From Rhododendron vialii (Eukaryota; Streptophyta; Magnoliopsida; Ericales; Ericaceae), in assembly GCF_030253575.1 (NCBI RefSeq), contig NC_080569.1, positions 6,986,001-7,050,000 on the forward strand: DNA of 64,000 nucleotides, given 5' to 3'. The notes below the pieces were generated by a model. It did no database searches. It saw nothing but the letters and a program-made list of their open reading frames with translations, and had not been told where the DNA came from. The position numbers were made by a program, and so were the translations under genes. Within the stretch, counting starts at the first letter, position 1. Each line of letters begins with the position of its first letter. Positions 13,721-23,080 of this stretch are shown here, piece by piece.

Positions 13721-13933
13721 TTTTTTTTTTTTGGCAATCGATAGAAGAAACTATTTTACATCAGATATAAAGTACATAGCTCAAACTCGGGATACTACAT
13801 CAATTGTGAGACAAAGAAAGAAAGGAAAAACCCTCTAAGGAAACAACACCCACACGCAGGTGGTAAGACTCGAACTCCTGACCTCTTAGTGAGATACAAG
13901 AATCCTGGCCAACTAAGTTAACCCCAGTTGGAT
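13721..13933 (-). mobile_element. tRNA-derived SINE with perfect target duplication
   Basis: Read on the - strand, the element starts ATCCAACTGGGGTTAACTTA. It carries an RNA polymerase III A-box-like TTAGTTGGCC and a B-box-like GTTCGAGTC, and it ends in a poly(A) run (the T run at 13721-13732 on the + strand). Both sides carry the same 10 bases, AACTTATTTC (13711-13720 and 13934-13943). Length 213 bp. The full 5' end and perfect duplication indicate a fairly recent retroposition. Confidence 0.85.
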
Positions 13934-14383
13934 AACTTATTTCAATAAGAGCAACTTTCATGAATCTGCATTCACCCCAGAATGGTAAACTTGGTATCCT
14001 CATCAACTTTCATAAAAATGGCTTTTTAGCTATCCAATTACAGACTACTACTATCTTCGTCACAAATCAACTTACAAACCACTTGGTAAATCGATGATCC
14101 GATCACATTAGAGTACCCTTTAACTTGACTGCAAATACTCAAATACGTATCTCAAATGTTGATTTAGATGCAAGGATGTACGTAGTGGGTGCACCAACTC
14201 CTATTTATTGTTTAGACTAGGCGTCCTTTGAACTTTGATCTCATTGTTGACTCCTACTCTAAGCTCCTAAAAAGGCCTAAAATGTCTCCCCCTCCCCAAT
14301 CAACCCATTCTTTTCTTTAATACTACTAGCTTTTATAATTCAGTAAAGCCACATTTTCTATGCTTCCCGTCCACTTGATACAG

Positions 14384-14391
14384 TATAAATA
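14384..14391 (+). promoter_or_regulatory. TATA box of laccase gene 1
   Basis: TATAAATA lies 65-72 bases before the laccase start codon, a spacing that predicts a transcription start near 14415 and a 5' UTR of about 40 bases. It is the only good TATA match in the 150 bases upstream. Confidence 0.6.
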
Positions 14392-14455
14392 ATGGGTCAC
14401 ATTGTTAGACTGACAGAAGCAGATAGGAAGAAGAGAACTTCGAAAAAAACTAAAG

Positions 14456-17400
14456 ATGAAGGCTTACACAATATGCATGGGAGTTCTTCTCTCCCTTGCT
14501 GCAATTGCTTCTGTTTCAATTGCAGAGACTCATCACCACAAATTTGTGGTATGTCTTCTTCCTCTTTTACGGACTTAACGACTTCGTTTATAATATGCAT
14601 ATGTATATTATATAAGAGTTCTCATTCTTGTGTTTTTTTTTTTTTGGGGTGATGAAATAGATAGAAGAAACTACAGTGAATAGGCTGTGCGGTACCCACA
14701 ACATAATCACGGTCAACGGGCAGTTTCCGGGGCCGACACTGGAGGTTCGGAACGGAGACAGTCTTGTTGTTGAAGTCCTCAACAGTGGTCGTTACGATGC
14801 CACCATCCACTGGTAAACATTCTTGACCAACTTGAGTATACACAAGATGAAATAAAGCTCATCAATCAATTGTGCCTTTTTGTAGCATATGACTAGCATT
14901 ATATTACATCACACACTAATTATTAGTACAAACAGTACACACCAATAATTTACATCTTTAAACAGTACACATCAATAATTTACATTTTTAAACAGTACAC
15001 ATCAATAATTTCACCATCTTCCAAAAAGGATGACATGAGTACTATTTTTATTTTACTCATACACCACACAGCTGGTCTGAGCACATGGTTGTCACTCTGG
15101 ATTATCTGAACCACTGCTTCTAGAATAGTCTTCAGTTCTATTAGTCAAGTAATATTGTTCCAAAAGATAGCGGATATTTTGGCACCATTCTTCAGGATAA
15201 GTATCATTGAATTTCAGGGTGTAGTAGGGACACTGGATCTTGGTGCTCCTCTGCACCGAGATCCTGTGTCCTTATTGCCTCGTTGCACTATCAGTCGCAT
15301 GGTGTCAGATGTATAAGCTCAGTCAATTATCCCTTTTGCTATACAGCCTTGAATAGATTTCCCCACATTGTGTTGTCACGTGGGTAATTTAAACTGGCAT
15401 CTAACTAATGGAATTATCAGGCACGGAATCCGCCAGTTGCGAAACCCATGGGCAGATGGCCCAGAGTACGTGACGCAGTGTCCGATCAAGCCGGGGGAGA
15501 CTTACACTTACCGGTTCACAATCGAAGACCAGGAGGGAACTCTTTGGTGGCACGCTCACAGCAGATGGCTAAGGGCCACTGTTTACGGGGCACTCGTCAT
15601 CCTTCCTAAGCTGGGCACCCCGTACCCCTTTCCAAAACCCAAGCTTGAGATCCCCATTCTTCTTGGTAAAATCAGTAACAGTTCTCATTTACAAGTTTTT
15701 CCCTACTAATTTTGAGTAACTGATTTAACTGTCGTTTGCATGATGACTTCGAACAGGGGAATGGTGGAACAGGGACCCCATTAGTGTCCTCCAGCAGGCA
15801 CTTTTCACTGGGGCAGCTCCAAATGTGTCTGATGCATACACCATCAATGGTGAACCCGGTGATTTATACAGTTGCTCCAGTCAAGGTATGGACAACTGAG
15901 AAGAACTAATAGTGTTAATTCTGCGTACAGTAATTCCGAACCACCTTAGTATCCTATGTAGTATTTTCGTAGTGTTCAAAAATACTACATAGGATGGGTG
16001 GAGTGTCGAGCTGACCCAGCTTTGTCGGTGTGTAAGAGTTTAGCAGACAATGTCGCCCCATCAAACTAGCATTTAAATTCCCTGTCCCCCAAAATGTATG
16101 CCGCTTTGTCTAGATGCACAACGTCGCCCCATCAAACTAGCTTGTAATTCTCCCTCCCCAAAAGATGTATGCCGCTTTTGTCTTAGGTGCACAACGTCGC
16201 CCCATCAAACTAGCATGGAATCCTGTGTCCCCAAAAATGTATGCCACTTTTGTCTTAGGTGCACAACGTCGCCCCATCAAACTAGCATGGAATTCTCCGT
16301 CCCCAAAAATGTATGCCGCTTTTATCTTAGATGCACTCTCAGCCGTATGATTGTCATGAAATTCTTGTTTTTGAGATTTTCACTGATAGTTCATTGAGAC
16401 AGGGAGACATCATTTTTTTGGTTCGGAGGATCCTTGGCCTTTACCTTGTCCTCGTCCCCATTTGTTGCTTCTTAAACCACGACTGTGAATGATAGAAACT
16501 GACATAAACTGAAATCCAAAACAGGTACTGTGAAATTCTTGGTCGAATCCAAGGAAACAGTTCTCCTCAGAATCATCAACGCTGCACTCAATCAACAACT
16601 CTTCTTTTCACTAGCCAACCACAAGCTCACTGTGGTTTCCGCCGATGCCGTTTACACCAAGCCCTTCGCAACCTCAGTCGTCTTGGTGGGACCCGGTCAG
16701 ACAACCGACGTCCTCTTCACCGCCGATCAAGCCCCAGGCCGCTACTACATGGCAGCCTCAGCATACGCCACCGCCCAAAATGCGGCCTTCGACAATACCA
16801 CCACCACCGCAATCCTTGAATACAAATCGGCCGCGAAAGGGGTTTCCTCAAGACCAGTTTTGCCACAATTACCGCGCAACAACGACACAGCCACCGCCAC
16901 TGCATTCACAACGCAATTCAGGAGCCCTTCGCAGGTAACAGTCCCCACTCAGATCGACGAGAGCCTGTTCTTCACCATCGGGTTGGGACTTGTCAATTGT
17001 ACCCCTGGACCCCAATGCCAGGGGCCCAATAATACCCGTTTCGCTGCTAGCATGAACAATGTGTCATTTGTGCTCCCTAGACAGACCTCATTACAGCAAG
17101 CTTATTACCAAAATATACCCGGTGTTTACACTACCGACTTCCCAGTGGCTCCACCGGTGAAATTCGACTACACGGGCAACGTCCCCCGTGGATTGTGGCA
17201 ACCGAGCTTCGGGACTAAGCTTCACAAGATGAAGTTTGGTTCCAGCGTTCAGATTGTTTTGCAAGATACAGCGATTGTCTCGACGGAGGACCACCCCGTT
17301 CATCTTCATGGGTACCATTTCTACGTTGTTGGACAGGGATTTGGTAACTTCAATCCTGGAAGTACTGCATCGTTTAACCTCGTTGATCCGCCGCAGAGAA

Positions 17401-17708
17401 ACACCATTGATGTCCCTGTTGGCGGATGGGCCGTTATCCGCTTTATAGCCGACAATCCAGGTAATGCATCGAGAATCGATTCGCATAATACACTCTTACT
17501 TACTTCTCTGTGTACTGTTCAAGTTTTTATCTTCCAGCGAAATATTTTGAAATAATCTTTTGCTGTGTTCAAAACAGGAGTATGGTTTATGCACTGTCAC
17601 ATAGATTCTCATCTCGCCTGGGGTTTTGCTATGGCATTCATCGTCGAAAATGGATACGGGGAATTGGAGTCTGTTATACCTCCTCCCGCTGATCTGCCTA
17701 AATGCTGA
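14456..17708 (+). CDS. Laccase (multicopper oxidase), LAC14/15-like, copy 1
   Basis: Laccase (EC 1.10.3.2) oxidises phenolics such as monolignols or flavonoids while reducing O2 to water in the cell wall. Six exons (14456-14548, 14661-14812, 15421-15665, 15757-15885, 16525-17460, 17578-17708) give 561 residues. Exons of 152, 245 and 129 bp are the classic plant laccase pattern. Residues 1-23 form a signal peptide ([20 protein letters not shown]). Copper ligands are visible: HWHG (His81, His83), WWHAHS (His126, His128), HPVHLHG (His463, 466, 468) and HCHIDSH (His524, Cys525, His526, His530). The residue ten after the T1 cysteine is Phe535. The protein ends DLPKC. It has the same exon plan as the gene at 23081-25757, so the two are tandem duplicates. 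Intron 4 carries a 72-bp minisatellite. The clade assignment (LAC14/15) is from general resemblance only. Confidence 0.93.
14931..15011. repeat. 30-bp tandem repeat, about 2.7 copies, laccase 1 intron 2
   Basis: AACAGTACACACCAATAATT-type units begin at 14931, 14961 and 14991, exactly 30 bp apart with few substitutions. Intronic and non-coding. Confidence 0.8.
16046..16336. repeat. 72-bp minisatellite, four copies, laccase 1 intron 4
   Basis: The unit begins GTCGCCCCATCAAACTAGC and recurs at 16052, 16123, 16196 and 16268. Each unit carries CCCCAAAAATGTATGCCGC. Spacings are 71, 73 and 72 bases. Two forward frames stay open through it by virtue of the near multiple-of-three period, but it lies between laccase exons and is read here as intron. 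Confidence 0.88.
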
Positions 17709-18029
17709 GATACTCAAACAGAGCACAACGATTATCCGAATCAGAATTTTCATCAGCCCCTAGTTTTATGAACACAAAAGAAAGAGCCTGTTCTTAATCT
17801 CATTTATTAGAAGAATCTCATTCTGCATTTCTGCAGTGTAGTTGTTTTTTCCTTTTCTGTTACTTGCGAAGAACCTTCTTCAAAGTGGTTATCGATTTGT
17901 ACCAATTCATATGTAACATGGCTTTCTAAGCATAGCATTGCTAATGCGTAATTATTGCCAAGCTAATGCGTAATCTATTTCCAAAGAAGCAATATCAATC
18001 GATCATTATCAAACGGACTGCAATCTTTT
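17709..18029. other. Laccase 1 3' flank, no gene seen
   Basis: Probable 3' UTR and terminator region of laccase 1 (repeated short TAATGCGTAAT motifs near 17943-17975). Nothing else recognisable. Confidence 0.5.
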
Positions 18030-18215
18030 TCTGTCAGTGAGGATCCACGAGAGCTCTTTCGACTTCTAATAGGTCATGAATTTGCTCAGAATAATTCTCA
18101 ACTATTCCATACATCACGCTAGATAGATATCATATTCATGGAAGACGATTCACCTTCAAGATGCCTTGGTGGTAAAATGGTAGACATGCGAGACTAAAAA
18201 TCTCAGTACTAAAAA
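18030..18215 (+). mobile_element. Nuclear insert of plastid DNA (upstream region plus trnL-CAA)
   Basis: The stretch containing GATTCACCTTCAAGATGCCTT runs directly into a trnL-CAA-like sequence, the same order as the inverted-repeat region of plastid genomes next to trnL-CAA. The left boundary is uncertain, because my memory of the plastid spacer is partial. Homology stops shortly after the anticodon stem and is followed by an A-rich run. This is a NUPT rather than a functional plastid gene. Confidence 0.6.
18163..18212 (+). pseudogene. Truncated plastid-type trnL-CAA
   Basis: GCCTTGGTGG, AAATGGTAGACA and GCGAGACT...AATCTC correspond to the acceptor, D arm and anticodon arm of plastid tRNA-Leu(CAA). 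The 3' half (T arm and acceptor 3' strand) is missing. The anticodon position reads AAA instead of CAA, and stem bases have changed (ACACGCGAG became ACATGCGAG). It cannot fold into a tRNA, so it is a decayed fragment. Confidence 0.75.
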
Positions 18216-18430
18216 AATATTTAAAAAAAAAAAAACGAAAAAGAGAAGAACTCGTTTTAAGTAACTAAACCCTAACTCTTTATTGCAAATCAATTGAAAG
18301 CCATTGTCAAGCAGTCTAAAGATATGGACATGAACATCAAATGATGTTATTATTTATATTCGTCGTTATTAATTCTACAATCCAATCTCTAACAGAACAT
18401 CATTGCCTTACAAAATCATGTACTTTGGGT

Positions 18431-18613
18431 TGGTGCTGTGCAGTGCTATGCATCTCCGAGCCGTCAGATCGTGCATCCAATGGATCGGATCTCATCTCGG
18501 CAACCAACGATCGAGAGCCATTTATTGCCGAGATGAGATCCGAGCCGTCGGATGCACGATCCGATGGCTCGGAAGTGCGCGGAATGGTGGTGCGCACACC
18601 ATTGCACAACACC
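18431..18613. mobile_element. Palindromic fold-back MITE
   Basis: The left arm, containing CCGAGCCGTCAGATCGTGCA and GGATCTCATCTCGGCA, is mirrored by a right arm containing TGCCGAGATGAGATCC and TGCACGATCCGATGGCTCGG. The weaker outer part runs from GGTGCTGTGCAGTG to CATTGCACAACACC. The loop is about 20-25 bases around 18505. The arms differ at only a few inner positions. No coding content. Confidence 0.75.
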
Positions 18614-18650
18614 ATCCCCCAATTACAAAATTATATCAAAACTCTAGGGC

Positions 18651-18735
18651 ACGGTCTCCAATAAATTATCTCTATCTATTTGTCTTCACTCATTACACTT
18701 AAAAACTTTTCTCAAAACCCAAATCGAAAGAGGCC
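18651..18735. mobile_element. Partial MITE of the TCTCTCCACTCATTAC family
   Basis: TTATCTCTATCTATTTGTCTTC followed by ACTCATTACACTTAAAAAC and CAAAACCCAAATCG matches the core and right half of the element at 5454-5571. The termini are eroded. Confidence 0.45.
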
Positions 18736-19107
18736 TCCAAAGTATTCAAGTAGGAGAGACAATAAAAATTCTTGGGTCAACAGGTCTGGTGTTTCCTTGG
18801 TAGGTCACCTAATTCGTTGAAACCAATGGGAAGTCGTAGAATTAAGCAATGAATTTGGACATTGGAAAGAATCTAATCAAACTGGCCCCATTTTGACAAA
18901 GATTTTGAATGCTAATCAGTGCCCTGATGCAGTTAATCTTTTAAAAGAACTAGTTATGTGGGGAGCAAGCTTAATTATGCATTCAAGCCTACTTTATTTT
19001 TTCCAAGTACAACAAAACCTGCTCTTGACTCCTCCTACCAAAGATATTAAATTACCTTTTGTCGCGTATCTCATACGCCACAGGCATATATACATATACA
19101 TTTCGGT

Positions 19108-19448
19108 TCCTATCCACACCACTTATCATCTGTACCTCTCATTTTCTAATCAATTTTTAATGATTCGAACTGTTCAATGTGTTTAAAACGTGATTTTATG
19201 GGTATCCATGAGAAAAAATATCAAGAAGAGCTAGATCCGTGCAGTTTTTCATAAAACAGTTTATGTCGGCATTTATGAAAAACTGCTCAAATCAAAAGCC
19301 CTTTCAGGTCATTTTTTTTGCCGATTTCATTAAGATATACTTAAAATCACGTTTTAAACACATTGAACGGTTCGAATCATCAAAATTTAATCGAAAAATG
19401 AGAGATGCGGACGGTGTCTTAAGGGGTGTGGACTTGAACAGCCCTGTA
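19108..19448. mobile_element. Fold-back MITE, related to 28879-29103
   Basis: Both arms share GTTCAATGTGTTTAAAACGTG and its complement. The left arm holds ATGATTCGAACTGTTCAATG and the right CATTGAACGGTTCGAATCAT. The hairpin turns near 19258 at GCAGTTTTTCATAAAACAG / TTTATGAAAAACTGC. A shorter relative with the same ACTGCTCA(G/A)ATCAA...CCCTTT core lies in intron 3 of the antiporter gene. Confidence 0.7.
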
Positions 19449-19969
19449 TACATATATGTGTGTGTATACATATGCATGCAAGAATCTGTATATATCTTCA
19501 CTACTCTGATTCCTCGTCTAGATTTGTCTACCACAGGGTTCTAAATTGCAGTATCGGAAACGTAATGATAGTGGTGGTATGACTATATATTGACCGATAT
19601 TGGTCACCATCGGACAATATCCATCGCACAATATCGACCTATACATAGGAAAATAGTGGTATTAGAGGTTCAAAATCCCGTTACGAAATGACGGATACAA
19701 TACATAATAGTCATTATTTAAAACCCTGATCTACTGGCTTGTTTGAGCTCCTTTATTAGTACCTATATAACTTTAATAAAGTTCAGGTTTGATCAACTTC
19801 AACTCAGAAACAGTAGAAGAATACCTACACAATTGAACAACTAAAGTTAACAAGAAGAAGACAATTTTTAGTGAAGAAGCTTATTTCGTCCACTTCCCCC
19901 TCTCAGCTGATCCCCTCACAAATCCAAAGTCCCAGCATCGTCTACTCTGTAATTTTTTGTTAGTGTAAA

Positions 19970-21135
19970 AGTGTGATCCAAATGCATAACTACCCAGCAA
20001 AGTTTGTAGTTAAAAAGTACAAAGAAAAAAAAAACACTAATGTCGATAATGTCAAAATCCTTTTTGTTCCGGCCAAAACCTTTTTTGTTCCTGCCAAAAC
20101 ACTCACGGTGTATTTTTCATTTCATGACTTAATTGTCATCCACTACTCCACTTGTTTTATAAAAATGCCCCTTCAAAATTGAAAGCAATCCTTACAGGGA
20201 AAAAACGTGGCTTTTTTGCATAAAAAATGGAAGGGAGAGCCAGGGGGTATTGTAGAAATCCAATCAACTGGTATAGCTCCCTTTAAATAATGGGATGACA
20301 CCCAATGGGCAACCCCATTACAATTTCTAGGGACCCAAGAGAAAGAACAGTGAATTAACGAAGCAAGGGTCCTATTCTCTTCAATAGAAACTGATATGTA
20401 GTTCCCCCAATTTTTACTGTGTTTGCGTCTCTTTTTGAAAAATATTTTTTAAAAGATTTCTCTTAGATTCCAATCATTTCTCTCTTTATCTCTTTCCACT
20501 TATTACCCCTATTATTTTTTCAAAAAAAATTTCAAAAAGTGTTCCAAACAAAGCATTTATCATTGTCGTCAGAAGCTTTTGACCGTAGTAGCTTTGTTGG
20601 AATGAAATTCTTTTTTTTTTTTTTTTATCCGCTGTTGGAATGAAATTCAAAACTTGGGTTTTCCCGATAGCAAGATGGTGTCTGTTCAAGCCCTAAAAGT
20701 TCAAACTCTATATAACAAGCGATGACGTCTGTTCAAACCCTAAAGTTATAGTAAACAGTAAAATATACTACTAATAAAATTGGGGGAGCTCAAATAAAGA
20801 ACAAGTAGTGGATAAAATATTTCTTTAATTATTACCTGATTAAAGAATAGAGCAATAGATTTGTAGGGGATTGCCAAGTGAAAACCCAAGCCAAGCTCTG
20901 TGCAGCCTCTTTCCGTTCAAGCTTTGATGGGTTTAGAGCAGGAGAATAAAAAAGAATGATTAAATAATTCTTTGGAATTTGAAGGGGCACTTTCGTAAAA
21001 GCAAGTGGTGTAGTGGAGGGTAATTAAGTCATGACATGAAAGATACACCTTGAGTTTTGGAAGGAAAAAAAAGGTTTTGACATTATTAGCACCTAACTTA
21101 ATTACCCAGGATAAATGCGATCCCGTGAAAGCCAT
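19970..21135. mobile_element. Large fold-back element with about 200-bp arms
   Basis: The left arm is 19975-20185 and the right arm about 20975-21135. They are inverted copies sharing CATGACTTAATT, CCACTACNCCACTTG, ATGCCCCTTCAAA / TTTGAAGGGGCA and the GTCAAAA(T)CCTTTTT stretch. About 0.8 kb of unrelated sequence, including another MITE at 20410-20566, separates them. It could be one fold-back transposon or two copies of a shorter MITE in opposite orientation. Confidence 0.65.
20410..20566. mobile_element. MITE of the TCTCTCCACTCATTAC family between the fold-back arms
   Basis: The right end, reading TGCTTTGTTTGGAACACTTT on the - strand, pairs with TGTTTGCGTCTCTTTTTGAAA at the left. The core is CAATCATTTCTCTC...CCACTTATTACCCC, as in 2350-2568. 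Confidence 0.55.
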
Positions 21136-21559
21136 ACGAATTTATGACAGTGTCTTAGGACATACAAACCCTTAGTTTTCGGTGATATCACAAAGTGCCC
21201 TCCAACAATTCTAAGTCCATCTCAAGTACTATCAACTCTTTCGGGATGAGTTCATTCTGGTTTATTCCCTGTCTGGTTTTCCAGATCCGGAGGGTTGAGG
21301 TGGTAGGCGAATAAAGACTTGGGTTTGGTTCTTTGGGTTGGTTCACTTTGTTGTCAAGAATCAGCAGAGCGGTGGGTTTCAATCACCAGCCGCCGTGATT
21401 GCGGGGTTGGATTCTTAGCTTATTACAGCGTTCCTTTCTGGTCTTCGAGTCCGAAGCCTACCGTGACAGCGGGGGCTCCCCTCGGAGTTTTCTCCAATGG
21501 TATTATTGGAGATTTTCAAAGTAAAATTGGATTTTAATTTGGAATTTTTGGAAAGGTAC

Positions 21560-22300
21560 TGAGTGAGGTTTTTGTGAAAGGTTACTACACCTTTTCACAT
21601 GGGTTGTGACTTTATATAATTGGTTGTAACACCCATTAAATTAGGGTGTGTTCGTTTGGGAAAGGATGTGAAACATGAGGGTGCCTCCAAGAGACATGAC
21701 CCTTCTAAATTAAATGTTTCACATAAAGGTTCCTACCAAGATGCATGTTTCCTTCTAATTAAATGTCTATTAAATGTCTTTATTAGACATGACCTTTCCT
21801 AACTAGTGTCTTTAAAAGACATGACTATTCTAATGTGTGTTTCTTCTAAAGACACAACATTTTACATTATGGTACCTATAAGTCTATAAATAGGCCATTG
21901 GCTAAGTCATTCGATACATCGGAAATTCTATACTGAATTACTCTCTTTCTCTTTACACATTTTCTTGCTTGAATGGCAAACCGATATTCTATTATCTCAC
22001 AAAATAGAGTATCAGTTCTTGGTTCTTTTACATTCGTTTAGCGGATATTCTATCTGTCTTCGTTTGTGCAAACGCAAACAGAAAGAACCTAGAGTTCGGA
22101 TTCAATTTATCTTGAAGGCGGATTTGTTGTAACCTGGTGCACATCTTCCGGTGGGAGCAAGTACTGCTTTTAGGAAAGCGTTCTCCAACGTGACTCGAAT
22201 GGTTTCTTTCGTTTTCAGATTTTGAAGAGACGATCCCATCACTTTCATCATTTTGAAGACTGGATTTCCAATAGTTTGGTTTGAGGACTCATTTGTATCC
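21560..22300 (+). mobile_element. Probable LTR-type remnant with internal TATA box
   Basis: AT-rich sequence with repeated AAATGTCT / AGACATGAC motifs leads to TCTATAAATAGGCC at 21891. The next stretch has the style of a retroelement R-U5 region (GGCGGATTTGTTGTAACCTGG, then CTTCCGGTGGGAGCAAG). I see no second LTR, gag or pol sequence, and the ends are not defined. This could be a degraded solo LTR; the class is inference from style, not from a match. Confidence 0.4.
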
Positions 22301-22319
22301 TCAGTCGATGGGGCTTAGT

Positions 22320-22712
22320 TTCCTTGTCTAATTTCCATAGGCGCTTGTTACAATTCCTCTGATGTGGACTTCTGCCATCTCGAGGCGACTTAGTGTCTGG
22401 TAACCTAATTTCACTTATGCCGGCCTTTGGTCTGTCTGTCTCGGCAGTAACGTGAAGAGAGCTTTATGCTCTCATGTAGGACTTAGAGATTAGTTTACCT
22501 ATTTGTTTTTATTGTTTATATCCTTAGTTTTTTCGGATTGGCCTTGGCTCGTTTTCCTCATCTCTGTATTTGGATGGAAATTTTGTAGATGCCTGGCTTT
22601 TATCAAATGAAGTTATTTGCTTCGGATAAAAAATAATAAATGGATGGTGTGATTGGTTGTATTAATCGAGGTGCACATAAGCTAGCCCGAACACCTAAGT
22701 TAAAAAAATACA
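22320..22712 (+). mobile_element. LINE-like 3' tail followed by an Au-like SINE 3' end
   Basis: 22320-22636 ends TTTTATCAAATGAAGTTATTTGC...ATAAAAAATAATAA, typical of plant LINE 3' ends. Immediately after, TTAATCGAGGTGCACATAAGC and TAGCCCGAACACCTAAGTTA followed by A7 matches the 3' end of the Au-like SINE also found at 35764-35956. The SINE 5' half is missing or very diverged. Confidence 0.5.
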
Positions 22713-23080
22713 ATTCCAAGCCCATGAAGAGTAGCACTTGCTTGTCGTGTGAGATAGTGTGTAGGCAGAAAGGGAGGTAATCTGTACCCCCTAACAATTG
22801 TGTATCCTTTTTCGCTGACTCTTCCTTTGTTTAGCATTGACAGAGCCGGTGGGTGCACCAAATCTTGTTTATGGTTGGACTGAGTTCCCTAACATTTGTG
22901 TATCTCCCTCTTGACTCATAACCTAACCAAAAATAATACCCATATACTCTCTTTTCCAAATTTTACTAAAACAGAGCCCTTATTCCTTCCTAACTGCTTC
23001 ATAAATGGCAGCACCATCAGAAAGTCTAACCAGCAACCATGACTAAAAGATACTGTAGCAGGTTGAGGAGATAGAAAGAA

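Noticed and set aside
16046..16336. Regular repeats resembling a CRISPR array
   Set aside because: The units are contiguous with no unique spacers, lie in a plant laccase intron and have no cas genes nearby.
18163..18212. Functional tRNA-Leu gene
   Set aside because: The T arm and 3' acceptor strand are missing and the anticodon is altered; it is a plastid-derived fragment.
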